Below are positions 37,659-50,800 of a stretch of 64,000 nt of DNA, one piece after another. Under the pieces are notes generated by a model. That model was given only the letters and a program-made list of their open reading frames with translations, was not told where the DNA came from and ran no database searches. The position numbers and the translations under genes are program-made. Position 1 is the stretch's first letter. Each line of letters begins with the position of its first letter. This DNA is from Cyanophora paradoxa (taxonomy: Eukaryota; Glaucocystophyceae; Cyanophorales; Cyanophoraceae), in NCBI GenBank assembly GCA_004431415.1, contig QPMI01000605.1:25767-89766 (forward strand). The letters run 5' to 3'.

Positions 37659-39656
37659 CGGGCGAAGCCTCTTCCGTTGATCAATGGTGAACGTTTCCAT
37701 TTATTTTTTTTCCACTCGAGTCCGATTCGTCCGAGCGTCCAGATTCGCGACCTCCGCAATGAAGGCGAACGGTCTCCGACGTGACATAGACGTGACTGGT
37801 ACCCGGCGAACCCCTCTCCCATCAGCGTCGCGCGATAATCGATTTCCCTCATGGATCGATTCCGGTATTTATACCCCGGTTCGATCACGAAACTCCAAAA
37901 AGTGGGACCCGGTCCCGCGGCGAAAGCGCGCCACGGACGCCCCAGAGCGGTCACAATGACAGCCAAGACCACGCGCATCGCTGCAAGCTCGATTTCGGCC
38001 GCCATCGACGCTCCAGTGCGAAGAGTCGGCCGAAAATCTGATCCTGCCAGTTCCGTCCGGTCCCGCAGCGCGCGCATTCGATGCGTACTGGCGCGCATAG
38101 ACATAGCAGGGCCTGCGCACTCCAGATATCCGCTTTTCGGAGCCGGAACAGCGCAGGAAGGTGCCCGACGTCAAAAATTCGATCCTGCGCAGCCCCGGGC
38201 AACTTTCCGCGCGCCCAGGCCGCGGCGCATGCGCGGAACGATAGCATAAGCATTTGAGATGTAGAAGAAGACTTCCGCACAGTCTCTAAATGCGCCGGGC
38301 CGCGAGGACCCAGCCGACCCCGAAAATTCGATCCTGGACGGACCTGCACATCTTTCCGCGCGCCCTCGCGTCCTCACCCATGCCCATCGCTAGAGTATTC
38401 ATTTGAGATCTAAACGAAGCCTTCCGCAAGCTCTGTGGCCGCGACAGAGCACGAGAACCCAGCCGACGCCAAATTTTCGATCCTGGACAGGCCTGCACAT
38501 ATTTCCGCGCGCCCTCGCCTCCGCAGCCCTGGACATCGATCCTGTATGCATTCGAGACTCTGTTTAAGCGATTCGCAAGCTCTGCGCATGCGCCTGGCCG
38601 CGAGAACCTCGCCCGTCCCCTCAACAATCTCCTTCAATTCCCTCAGGGCCTCGAGCTCGGGCGAAGCCTCTTCCGTTGATCGATGGTGAACGTTTCCATT
38701 TATTTTTTTTCCACTCGAGTCCGATTCGTCCGAGCGTCCAGATTCGCGACCTCCGCAATGAAGGCGAACGGTCTCCGACGTGACATAGACGTGACTGGTA
38801 CCCGGCGAACCCCTCTCCCATCAGCGTCGCGCGATAATCGATTTCCCTCATGGATCGATTCCGGTATTTATACCCCGGTTCGATCACGAAACTCCAAAAA
38901 GTGGGACCCGGTCCCGCGACGAAAGCGCGCCACGGACGCCCCAGAGCGGTCACAATGACAGCCAAGACCACGCGCATCGCGGCAAGCTCGATTTCGGCCG
39001 CGGCCGACGCTCCAGTCGAAAGAGTCGGCCGAAATTTTGATCCTGCCGGTCCCTCCCGGTCCCCCGGCGCGCGCGTTCGATGCATACTGGCGCGCATAGA
39101 CATAGCAGGGCCTGCGCACTCCAGATATCCGCTTTTCGGAGCCGGAACAGCGCAGGAAGGTGCCCGACGTCAAAAATTCGATCCTGCGCAGCCCCGGGCA
39201 ACTTTCCGCGCGCCCAGGCCGCGGCGCATGCGCGGAACGATAGCATAAGCATTTGAGATGTAGAAGAAGACTTCCGCACAGTCTCTAAATGCGCCGGGCC
39301 GCGAGGACCCAGCCGACCCCGAAAATTCGATCCTGGACGGACCTGCACATCTTTCCGCGCGCCCTCGCGTCCTCACCCATGCCCATCGCTAGAGTATTCA
39401 TTTGAGATCTAAACGAAGCCTTCCGCAAGCTCTGTGGCCGCGACAGAGCACGAGAACCCAGCCGACGCCAAATTTTCGATCCTGGACAGGCCTGCACATA
39501 TTTCCGCGCGCCCTCACCTCCGCAGCCCTGGACATCGATCCTGTATGCATTCGAGACTCTGTTTAAGCGATTCGCAAGCTCTGCGCATGCGCCTGGCCGC
39601 GAGAACCTCGCCCGTCCCCTCAACAATCTCCTTCAATTCCCTCAGGGCCTCGAGCT
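37659..39656. repeat. 999-bp tandem duplication with a mosaic block
   Basis: 37659-38657 and 38658-39656 repeat at an exact offset of 999 bp and are almost the same, except for a block of about 100 bp (37985-38088 against 38984-39087) with many differences. In that block the second copy resembles other array members. The junction at 38657/38658 (TCGAGCTC to GGGCGAAG) shows the crossover point. Confidence 0.85.
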
Positions 39657-41960
39657 CAACTACAGCTAGCTGATTGGCGGCACCACTCCTCCCCTCATTA
39701 TATTCTCTCTCAGCTGCAGCGATTCTCCTAATTACAAAATTATATTCTCTCCCGGCTTACAACTCCTCTCAGGACAACTTCGAATTCTCCCATAATTATA
39801 TCCCCTCTCAGCAGCCCTCGCCTCCCCTCTCCTTGCCCCACCGACCCAGCAACAGCCACGACGGGCCGCGATGATTGAGACTCTGTTTAAGCGATTTATA
39901 AGCTCTGCGCATGCGCCTGGCCGCGAGAACCTCGCCCCTCCCCTCAACAATCTCCTCTCAATTTCCTCAGGGCCTCGAGCTCAACTACAGCTAGCTGATT
40001 GGCAGCACCACTCCTCCCCTCATTATATTCTCGCTCGGCTGCAGCAATTCTCATAAACACAAAATTATATTCTCTCCCGACAATTAACTCCTCTCAGGAC
40101 AATTTCGAATTCTCCCATAATTATATCCCCTCTCAGCAGCCCTCCCCTCCCCTCTCCCTGCCCCGCCGACCCATTGACAGCCGCGACGGGCTGCGATGAT
40201 AAAGGGGGGCGCGAGGTGGGCTGCTGAGGCTTCGCCCGATGTTTGGGACCCGCAGGGGCCCAGGGCTTGTCCGTAGGTCGATGGTGAACGCCCGATTCTA
40301 TTTGTTTTCCAATCGAGTCCGATTGGTCCGAGCGTCCAGATTCGCGACCTCCGCAATGAAGGCGAACGGTCTCCGACGTCACACAGTAGAACTTTCGGGC
40401 GGCCAACCTCCACTGATTTATTTTCGGAGTCATAGCTCCCCTAGAATTCGTCGAAGACGACCGCTCTCCCGTGGGCGTCGCGCGAAAATCGAAATCCCTC
40501 CTGGATCGATTCCGGTATTTATACCACGGTTCGATCGCAAAACCGCAAAAAGTGGGACCTGGTCCCGCCCGGTCCCGCGACGAAAGCCCGCCACAGACGC
40601 CCCAGAGCGATGCAGAATGACAGCCGAGGGCGCGCGCACCGCTGCAAGCTCGATTTCGGCCGCCGTCGACGCTCCAGTGCGAAGACTCGGCCGAAATTTT
40701 GATCCAGCCGGTTCCGTCCGGTCCCCCGACGCGCGCAATCGATGCGTACGGGCGAGCATAGACATAGCAGGGCGTGCGCATCCCAGATATCCGCTTTTCG
40801 GAGCCGGGCCAGCTCAGGAAGGTACCCGATGGCGAAAATTCGATCCTGCACAGCCCCGGACATCTTTCCGCGCGCCGACGCCGCGGCGCATGCACAGATC
40901 AATAGCATATGCATTTGAGATGTATACAAAGCCTTCCGCGCGTTTTACAGATGCGCCGGACCGCGAGGACCCAGCCGACCCCCAAAATTCGATCCTGGAC
41001 GGACCTGCGCATCTTTCCACACGCCCTCGCGTCCTCACCCATGCCCATCGCTAGAGTATTCATTTCAGATCTAGACGAAGCCTTTCGCAAGCTCTGCGGA
41101 CGCGACGGAGCACGACAACCCAACCGACGCCAAATTTCCCATCCTGGACAGGCCTGCATGTATTTCGCGCGCCCTCGCCTCCGTAGCCCTGCACATCGAT
41201 CCTCTACCGTAGTACGCATTCGAGATTCTGTTTAAGCGATTCCCAAACTCTACGCATGCGCCTGGCCGCGAGATTCTCAATCCTCCCCTCAACACTCTCC
41301 TGTCAATTTCCTCAGCGCCTCCAGCTCAACTACACAGCTCAACAGCTAGCTGCATGCTGATTGGCACTGCGGCAGCACCACCCCTCCCCTCATTATATTC
41401 TCTCAGCCCCAGCAATATTAATTCCCCTAATTACATAATTATATCCTCTCAGCACATCTCCTCTCAGGACAACTTCCCCTAATTATATTCCCTCTCAGGA
41501 TCCCTCCCCTCCGCCAGGCCCCACCCTACCCCACCCAGCCACCGAGATCCACGATCGACGGCCCGCGATAAATAAGGGGACCGGGACGGGGACCGCGGCG
41601 ACTCATATGATATGATTTAAATACGGGCGGGGCCGCGACGGGCAGCGATGAAAAAGGGGGGCGCAAAGGGGGCGGCAAGGGCTTCGCCCGATGTTTGGGA
41701 CCCGCAGGGGCCCAGGGCTTGTCGGGCGAAGCCTCTTCCGTAGGTCGATGGTGAACGCCCGATTCTATTTTTTTTCCACTCGAGTCCGATTCGTCCGAGC
41801 GTCCAGATTCGCGACCTCCGCAATGAAGGCGAACGGTCTCCGACGTCACACAGAGTTACACGGCTCCATTGATCTATTTTCGCACTCATAGCTCCCCTAG
41901 AATTTACCCAAGACGATCGCTCTCCCGTGGGCATCGCGCGAAAATCGAATTTCCCTCACG

Positions 41961-44880
41961 CACTGCACGCCAAGCCCCTCAGAAATCTGCGACTTGGAGA
42001 ACGAAGCGAGGTGTACCCCAAATCTTTGTTGACCAGCCGCGGCCGGAAGCCGGCGTGAGCGCCGGGGGCGCTGCGCTCGCAGTAGTAGTATCGGAGAGCC
42101 CACCACAGCACTTCGAGCGCCTGGCCGGGCGATTTCGGGCCACTCGGGGTCGGTTCCCGTCCCGGGCCGCCCCGTGCCCCCTTTTTCGAGCCAGCAGCGT
42201 CTGGAACGACTAGTGAGGTTCTAAAAAGAGTGGTTCCTCGTTAAGAACGCCCGCCCGCGCCGCCTGCGGCCCGTGACCCGCTCCGCCTCGTCAGCAGAGA
42301 CCGCGCCTTCGTCGGGCTACAGGGTGGTGCCGGAGCATCGTCAACCGTCCAAGGATGCCATCAACCGCTCTCGGAACGCGGAGAAGGGCGCCGACGCCAC
42401 GTATTCCACACAAGATCAACGAGAGCTCGCTCGGGCACGCGGGAGATTCAAGCTTCCTCCTTTGACTCCGCAGAACGAGGGGCGAGCGCCCAAGACTAGG
42501 CACCTGGTATGCCCTTCTTTCGTTCTGTGCTATCCACGCCCGCCGCGCACCGGCGTCGCCCGCCGCGCCGCGGATCTTCTGACCGACCCCCCACGCGTCG
42601 CAGCTAGCGCGGTCCAACCGCCGAGCTCCGGCGCCCCGGTGGCGGCTCCCGGTCACGCCGGTGCGCATCCCTCGCCGCTCGCTTCGTCTCAGACGCATCC
42701 GCGCTGACTTTCCGACCGTCTAGAACTGCCGGTGAAGCTGGCTAATCGTCCAGGAAGCTCAGGAGCGACCACCGAGAACGAGGTGAGGGCCCCGCGCTTG
42801 CCCGCCACGGCGCCCGCCCGCCACCGCGCCGCTGAACGGTTTCCGCGCAGCAAAAGGAGCCGAAAAGGGGCTTTCGTTCTCGATAGAAGCGCCTGAGCGC
42901 CGGCAGCAGCAACTGGAGCAGCGAGCGCTCTTGGAGATCGGTGCGCCTGCCTGCGCCGCGCGCGCACGCCCGCCCGCCCAGTGCGCCCGCTGATGTCGCC
43001 ACCCGCAGCTCTTGCGCAGAGCGATGAGGCTCCGTGCGGCGTAGGTGGCAGCAGCGGATTCGAGAGGGGCAGCTAGACTGCACCACCACCTTAGCGGGGC
43101 TGCATCCCCCCCCTCCTCTGCGGCCCTCCCGGACTGCGGCCCCCTGCGCCCCGCCTTCTCTCTCTGTTCAGCGCTCTGTCGGTAGAGCGCCAGTAGCTCG
43201 CCAGCGTCCTGAGATCTTGATAATGAGATCGTGATTCTCGAGAAACCTGCCCCGCCTGCGCCGTCTGGGCCAGCGAGCGCTCTGTTAAGCATGCAGAATG
43301 CTGTAAATGCATATGCATATACATGATGTATATCTCGCTTCCCGGGCGCTGTATGCAACCGGGCGGGCGAGAATCGTCCTGGGGGCATGTGGGGCCCCAA
43401 GTTGCAGTGGATTTTGAATTCGGGTCCAGGCTTAAATCGGCGGCCTTCGGTACCACCACCATCGTCTTCAGCACCCTCGAAAACCCCCGGGGACGTGAAA
43501 TCACCGCTGCTGAGTGAGTAGATGCTTCAATAAGGCATCATGAGCAGGTCGGTGTGGCATTTTGGAACTTGAAAACTAGAAAGTACCAGAGAGGGTCCTA
43601 CGAGTAAAGCTCGAAACACCGGTGGGGCCCAAAAACACTTCGGATCACCCTGTATCTTGGAGCAGTGATATAACTACCGTAGTACATGTGATAATGATTG
43701 TGGCTCAAAGAGCGGGCCGCTGGGGCCAGCCCGTCGCCCAGAAACTCACTAGCTCTCACTAGCTCACTGACTGTGATCAAGCGATCTCCGCTAAGGATGC
43801 ACCCCTCCGGGCCGCGATGCATACGCACATGCTCTATCAAGGTGTGCATCGATCTGCGCTAGCGGCGGCCCAGCGCACCCTTGCTGTGTGGAGCGAAATC
43901 AAATCGCGCAGGTGCCCCCACCCCAAGCCTTCTGGAGAAGCAGGCGATCTCCGCTGCGGATGCATGCGCCGGGGCCGCGCTCCAGCTGCGCATGCTCTTT
44001 TAAATTGTGCATCGATCTGCGTTAGCGTCGGCCCGGCGGCCCTCGCAGTAAGCAGCGAAATCGAATCTCCCAGGTGCCACCCCCCCACTGGAGCAGGTGC
44101 CGCTGGCGGCGGGGGTGCGTGCCGCCGCCCGTACGCGGGCTCTGCGCGTGCTCTAGATGTCCCTAATGGCGCTAGACATCTCAGCCCGCACCGCCCCGCC
44201 GTCGCAGCCATGCCATCTGGAACCGCATGACATGCTTGATTGCACACGAGCGTGCATCTGCCTGAGGCGCGGCAGGACACGCAGGCGGGGCGTTCGCGGG
44301 CCTAAGCGATGCGGGCGAGCGGTGAGCGGCCTCCGCGACGGCTAAAGATGCCTCGGCGGCGCAGGGCCTGCGAGCGGCGGGTCGGTCAGGGCGCGGAGTG
44401 TGCGAGCTCAAGGGGGGCCGCGCAGGGCTTCACCACGCACTCATTAGTGATGCCTGCACTAGCTATGATCGGCACGATCGATGCGAGGCTCGCGGCGGGC
44501 GGCCGGCCGGCCCCGCGGGCGGCCGAAGGTGCTCGTCGCCTGCCGACGGTCCGAAGCTCACACGGCTCGCCCGGGGACGCGGCAAGGTGCGATCCCGACC
44601 TTATCTAACACGCTGAGAACGTTGGTCGCGCTTGCGAGCGACCTGGCTGCGCGAAAGTCACAAGACGGGGCACGCGAGATGGGTCGCGCGCCGCGAGCTA
44701 GCGAAAAGCCGTCACAGGTGCTGCCACTATGCTACCAGGGGCTAGGAGCGCGTCGGCGGGCCGCGCAGAGCGCTGCTGTCGGCGAGAGGCGGACCTCAGG
44801 CGGTGCTTGTGTATCACAAGCCGGCTAGTTGCAACGTTTTGAGCAGAGAATTTTTTCCGGCCCGGCGGCGAGCAATGACG
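41961..44880. mobile_element. 2.9-kb DNA-transposon-like insertion in the repeat array
   Basis: Neighbouring units read ATTTCCCTCACGGATCGATT without interruption (for example near 50080). Here about 2,920 bp of unrelated GC-rich DNA follows TTTCCCTCACG and returns at ACGGATCGATTCC. A 3-bp ACG lies on both sides, as a target-site duplication. The ends are imperfect inverted repeats: CACTGCACGCC on the left and, reversed, CATTGCTCGCC on the right (9 of 11). CACT ends with a 3-bp duplication fit the CACTA/EnSpm superfamily. No transposase is recognisable, so it would be non-autonomous. Inside are two imperfect repeats of about 165 bp (about 43784 and 43949) containing GATCTCCGCT and CATCGATCTGCG. 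Confidence 0.5.
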
Positions 44881-47800
44881 GATCGATTCCGGTATTTATA
44901 CGTATACCACGGTTCGATCGCAAAACCCCAAAAAGTGGGACCCGGTCCCGCCCGGTCCCGCGACGAAAGCGCGCCAGGGACACCCCAGTGCAATGCAGAA
45001 CGACAGAGCAGGGCGCGCGCATCGCTGCAAGCTCGATTTCGGCCGCCGTCGACGCTCCAGTGCGAAGAGTCGGCCGAAAATCTGATCCTGCCAGTTCCGT
45101 CCGGTCCCGCGGCGCGCGCATTCGATGCGTACTGGCGCGCATAGACATAGCAGGGCCTGCGCATCCCAGATATCCGCTTTTCGGAGCCGGGCCAGCTCAG
45201 GAAGGTACCCGATGGCGAAAATTCGATCCTGCACACCCCGGACATCTTTCCGCGCGCCGACGCCGCGGCGCATGCGCGGATCAATAGCATATGCATTTGA
45301 GATGTAGAAGAGGCCTTCCGCGCGCTCTGCAGATGCGCCGGACCGCGAGGACCCAGCCGACCCGAAAATTCGATCCTGGACGGACCTGCGCATCTTTCCA
45401 CACGCCCTCGCGTCCTCACCCATGCCCGTCGCTACAGTATGTATTTAACATCTTTTCAAAGCCTTTCACAAGCTCTGCGGACGCGACAGAGCATGATATC
45501 CCAGCCAACGCCAAATTTTCGATCCTGGACAGGCCTGCATGTATTTGCGCGCCCTCGCCTCCGTAGCCCTGCATGCGCACATCGATCCTCTACGCATTCG
45601 AGATTCTGTTTAAGCAATTCACAAGCTCTACGCATGCGCCTGGCCGCGAGATTCTCAATCCTCCCCTCAACACTCTCCTGTCAATTTCCTCAGCGCCTCC
45701 AGGTCAACTACAGCTAGCTGGTTGGCAGCACCTTCCCTCCCCTCGTTATATTCTCTCAGCCCCAGCAATATTAATTCCCCTGATTACATAATTATATTCT
45801 CTGAGCACAACTCCTCTCAGGACAACTCCTCCCCTAATTATATATATTCGCTCTCAGGATCCCTCCCCTCCCCTTAAATTTCATCGCCCCGCCAGGCCCC
45901 ACCCTACCCCACCCGGCCCAGCTACGACGGCCCGCGATAAATAAGGGGACCGGGACGGGGACCGCGGCGACTCATGAAATAAATACGGGCGGGGCCGCGA
46001 CGGGCCGCGATGAATAAGGGGACGCGAAGGGGGCGCAGAGGCTTCGCCCGATGTTTGGGACCCGCAGGGGCCCAGGGCTTGTCGGGCGAAGCCTCTTCGG
46101 GCGAAGCCTCTTCCGTAGATCGATGGTGAACGTGCCCATTTATTTTTTTTCCAGTCGAGTCGATTGGTCCGAGCGTCGAGGTTGACAACCTCCACAATGA
46201 AGGCGAACGGTCTCCGACGTCACTTGGCTCGACACGGACGTTACACTTATTTTTGGACTCGTGGCTCCCCTCAAATTCGATCTGCACTCCTGGGTCCTCG
46301 CACGAAAAATCGAATTTCCCTCTCGGATCAATTCCAATACTTATACCCTGGCCGCGATCGCGAAATCCCAAAACGTGGGACCCGGTCCCGCGCCAGCGAC
46401 GCCCCAAAACGGTACAGAATGAGAGCCGAGGGCGTGCGCATCGCCACAAGCTCGATTTCGGCCGCCGCCAACGCTCCAGTCGAAAGAGTCGGCCGAACTT
46501 TTGATCCTGCCGGTTCCGGCCGGTACCGCGACGCGCGCAATCGATGCGTACTGGCGCGCATAGACATAGCACGGCCTGCGCACTCCAGATACCCGCTTTT
46601 CGGAGCCGGAACAGCGCAGGAAGGTGCCCGACGGCAGAAATTCGATCCTCCACGGCCCCGGGCAACTTTCCGCGCGCCCAGGCCGCGGCGCATGCGCGGA
46701 TCAATAGTATAAGCATTTGAGATGTAGAAGAAGCCTTTCGCACGGTCTCTAAATGCGCCGGGCCGCGAGGACCCAGCCGACCCCGAAAATTCGATCCTGG
46801 ACGGACCTGCGCATCTTTCCGCGCGCCCTCCGCAGCCCTGGACATCGATCATGTAGCATTGAAGATTCTGTTTAAGCGATTTATAAGCTCTGTGCATGCG
46901 CCTGGCCGCGACAACCTCGCCCGTCCCTCGACAATCTCCTCTCATTTCCTCAGGCCTCGAGCTCAACTACAGCTAGCTGATTGGCAGCACACCTCCCTCA
47001 TTATATTCAAATGATTCTCTCTCAGCTGCAGCAATTCCCCTGATTACAAAATTATATTCTCTCAGGACAACTCCTCTCAGGACAACTCCTCCCATATTAT
47101 ATTCCCTCTCACCAGCCCTCCCTCCCCTCTCCTCTACTGACAGCCGCGACGGGCCGCGATAAATAATTAAAGGGGACGCGTACTGCTCCCCTATTTAATT
47201 TCTCTCACCAGCCCTCCCTCCCTCTCCCTGCCCACGGACCCACCGACAGCCGCGACGGGCCGCGATGATAAAGGGGGCGCGAGGAGGCGGCTGAGCTTCG
47301 CCCGACCTTGGGACCCGCAGGGGCCAGGGCTTGTCCGAGTCGATGGTGAACGCCCGATTCATTTTTTTCCATCGAATGCGATTGGTCCGAGCGTCCTGAT
47401 TCGCGACTCCGCATGAAGGAACGATCTCGACGTCACAGAGTACGGCTATCTATTTTCGCACTCATAGCCCTAGAATACCCAGAGATCCTCTCCGTGCGGG
47501 CTCGCGAAATCGAATTCCCTCCAGATCGCTCTCCTGGCATCGACGAAATCGAATCTCAGACATTCCGGTATACACGTCGATCGCGATCCAAAAAGTGGCC
47601 GTCCGCGCAGCGACGCCACGTCAATGAGCGAGGCGGCATCGCAAACCGATTCGGCCCGCCAAGCCCAGAAGAGTCGCCAACTTCTGTCGCGTACCCGCCG
47701 CAATGATGCGTACTGGCGCATAGACAAGCACGGCCTGCCTCAGTACGCTTCGGCGAACAGCAGAGTGCCGACGGCAGAAATTCGATCCTCCCGGCCCCGG

Positions 47801-50800
47801 CAACTTCCGCACGCCCAGCCGCGGCGCATGCGCGGATCAATAGTACGCATTGAGATGTAGAAGAGCCTTCGCCGGTTTAAATGCCCGGCCGCGAGGACCA
47901 GCCGCCGAAAATTCGATCCTGACGACCTCGCATCTTCCGCGCGCCTCCGCAGCCCTGACATCGATCATGTATGCATTGAAGATTCTGTTTAAGCGATTTA
48001 AGCTCTGTGCATGCGCTGGCCGCGACAACCTCGCCCGTCCCTCGACATCTCCTCTCAATTTCCTCAGGGCTCGAGCTCACTACAGCTAGCTGATTGCAGC
48101 ACCACCTCCCTCATTATATCAAATGATCTCTCTCAGCTGCAGCAATTCCCCTGATTACAAAATTATATTCTCTCAGGACAATCCTCTCAGGACAACTCCT
48201 CCCATATTATATTCCCTCTCACCAGCCTCCTCCCCTCTCCCTCTACTGACAGCCGACCCCGATAGACCGACGTCCCCTATATCTCTAAGCCTCCCCTCCT
48301 CTCTGCCCACGGACCCACCGAAGCCGCGACGGGCCGCGATGATAAAGGGGGGCGCGAGGAGGCGGCTGAGCTTCGCCCGACTTTGGGACCCGCAGGGCCA
48401 GGGCTTGTCCGTAGTCGATGGTGAACGCCCGATTCTATTTTTTTCCACTCGAATGCGATTGTCCGAGCGTCCTGATTCGCGACCTCCGCAATGAAGGCGA
48501 ACGATCTCCGACGTCACACAGAGTTACACGGCTCCATTGATCTATTTTCGCACTCATAGCTCCCCTAGAATTACCCAAGATGATCGCTCTCCGTGCCCAG
48601 TGGGCATCGGACGAAAATCGAATTTCCCTCCAGGATCGCTCCCCGTGGGCATCGACGAAAATCGAATTTCCCTCCAGGATCGATTCCGGTATTTATACCA
48701 CGGTTCGATCGCGAAACCGCAAAAAGTGGACCTGGTCCCGCCCGTCCCGCGACGAAAGCGCGCCAGGACGCCCCAGACCGCTTCAGAATGAGAGTCAAGG
48801 GCGCGCGCACCGCTGCAAGCTCGATTTCGGCCGCCGCCGACGCTCCAGTCCGAAGAGTCGGCCCAAACTTTGAGCCAGCCGGTTCCGCCCGGTCCCCCGA
48901 CACGCACATTCGATGCGTACTGGCGCGCATAGACATAGCAGGGCCTGCGCACTCCAGATATCCGCTTTTCGGAGCCGGAACAGCGCAGGAAGGTGCCCGA
49001 TGGCAGAAATTCGATCCTGCACAGCCCCGGGCAACTTTCCGCGCGCCCACGCCGCGGCGCGCGCGCGCATCAATAGTACAAGCATTTGAGATGTAGAAGA
49101 CGCATTCCGCGCGCTTTGCAGATGCGCCGGGCCGCGAGGACCCAGCCGACCCCGAAAATTCGATCCTGGACGGACCTGTGCATCTTTCCGCGCGCCATCG
49201 CATCCCCACGCACGCCCATCGCTACAGTAATCATTTGAGCTCTTTTCAAAGCCTTTTCCAAGCTCTGTGCCGGCGAGAGAGCACCAGAACCCAGCCGACG
49301 CCAAATTTCGATCCTGCACAGGCCTACACATATTTCTGCCGCCTCGCCTCTGCAGCTCTGCACCTGGAAATCGATGGTGTATGCATCCGAGATTCTGCTC
49401 AGCGATTCATAAGCTCTGCGCATGCGCCTGGCCGCGAGATTCTCAGTCCTCCCCTCGACACTCTCCTGTCAATTTCCTCCGCGCCTTCGAGGCTCCAGGT
49501 CAACAACATCTAGCTGATTGGCAGCACCACCCTCCCTCATTATATTCTCTCAGCCCCAGCAACATTAATTCCCCTAATTACATAATCATATTCTCTGAGC
49601 ACATCTCCTCTCAGAACAACTCCTCCCCTAATTATATTCCTCTCAGATCCCTCCCCTCCGCGGCCGCCAGGCCCCACCATACCCCACGTGCACCCAGCCA
49701 CCGAGAGCCACGACGGCCCGCGATAAATAAGGGACCGGGACGGGGACTTGGGCAAAGGGAGGGGCGGGCCGCGACGGGCCGCGATGAACAAGGGGACGCC
49801 AAGGGGCGACGGAGGCTTCGCCCGATGTTTGGGACCCGCAGGGGCCCAGGGCTTGTCGGCGAAGCCTCTTCCGTAGGTCGATGGTGAACGCCCGATTTAT
49901 TTTTTTCCAATCGAGTCCGATTCGTCCGAGCGTCCAGATTCGCGACCTCCGCAATGAAGGCGAACGGTCTCCGACGTCACACAGAGTTACACGGCTCCAT
50001 TGATCTATTTTCGCACTCATAGCTCCCCTAGAATTTACCCAAGACGATCGCTCTCCCGTGGGCATCGCGCGAAAATCGAATTTCCCTCACGGATCGATTC
50101 CGGTATTTATACCACGGTTCGATCGCGAAACCCAAAAAGTGGGACCCGGTCCCGCCGGTCCCGCGACGAAAGCGCGCCAGGGACGCCCCAGTGCAATGCA
50201 GAACGACAGAGCAGGGCGCGCGCATCGCTGCAAGCTCGATTTCGGCCGCCGTCGACGCTCCAGTGCGAAGAGTCGGCCGAAAATCTGATCCTGCCAGTTC
50301 CGTCCGGTCCCGCGGCGCGCGCATTCGATGCGTACTGGCGCGCATAGACATAGCAGGGCCTGCGCATCCAGATATCCGCTTTTCGGAGCCGGGCCAGCTC
50401 AGAAGGTACCCGATGGCGAAAATTCGATCCTGCACACCCCCGACATCTTTCCGCGCGCCGACACCGCGGCGCATGCGCGGATCAATAGCATATGCATTGA
50501 GATGTAGAAGAGGCCTTCCGCGCGCTCTGCAGATGCGCCGGACCGCGAGGACCCAGCCGACCCGAAAATTCGATCCTGGACGGACCTGCGCATCTTTCCA
50601 CGCGCCCTCGCGTCCTCACCCATGCCCGTCGCTACAGTATGTATTTAACATCTTTTCAAAGCCTTTCACAAGCTCTGCGGACGCGACAGAGCATGATATC
50701 CAGCCAACGCCAAATTTTCGATCCTGACAGGCCTGCATGTATTTGCGCGCCCTCGCCTCCGTAGCCCTGCATGCGCACATCGATCCTCTACGCATTCGAG

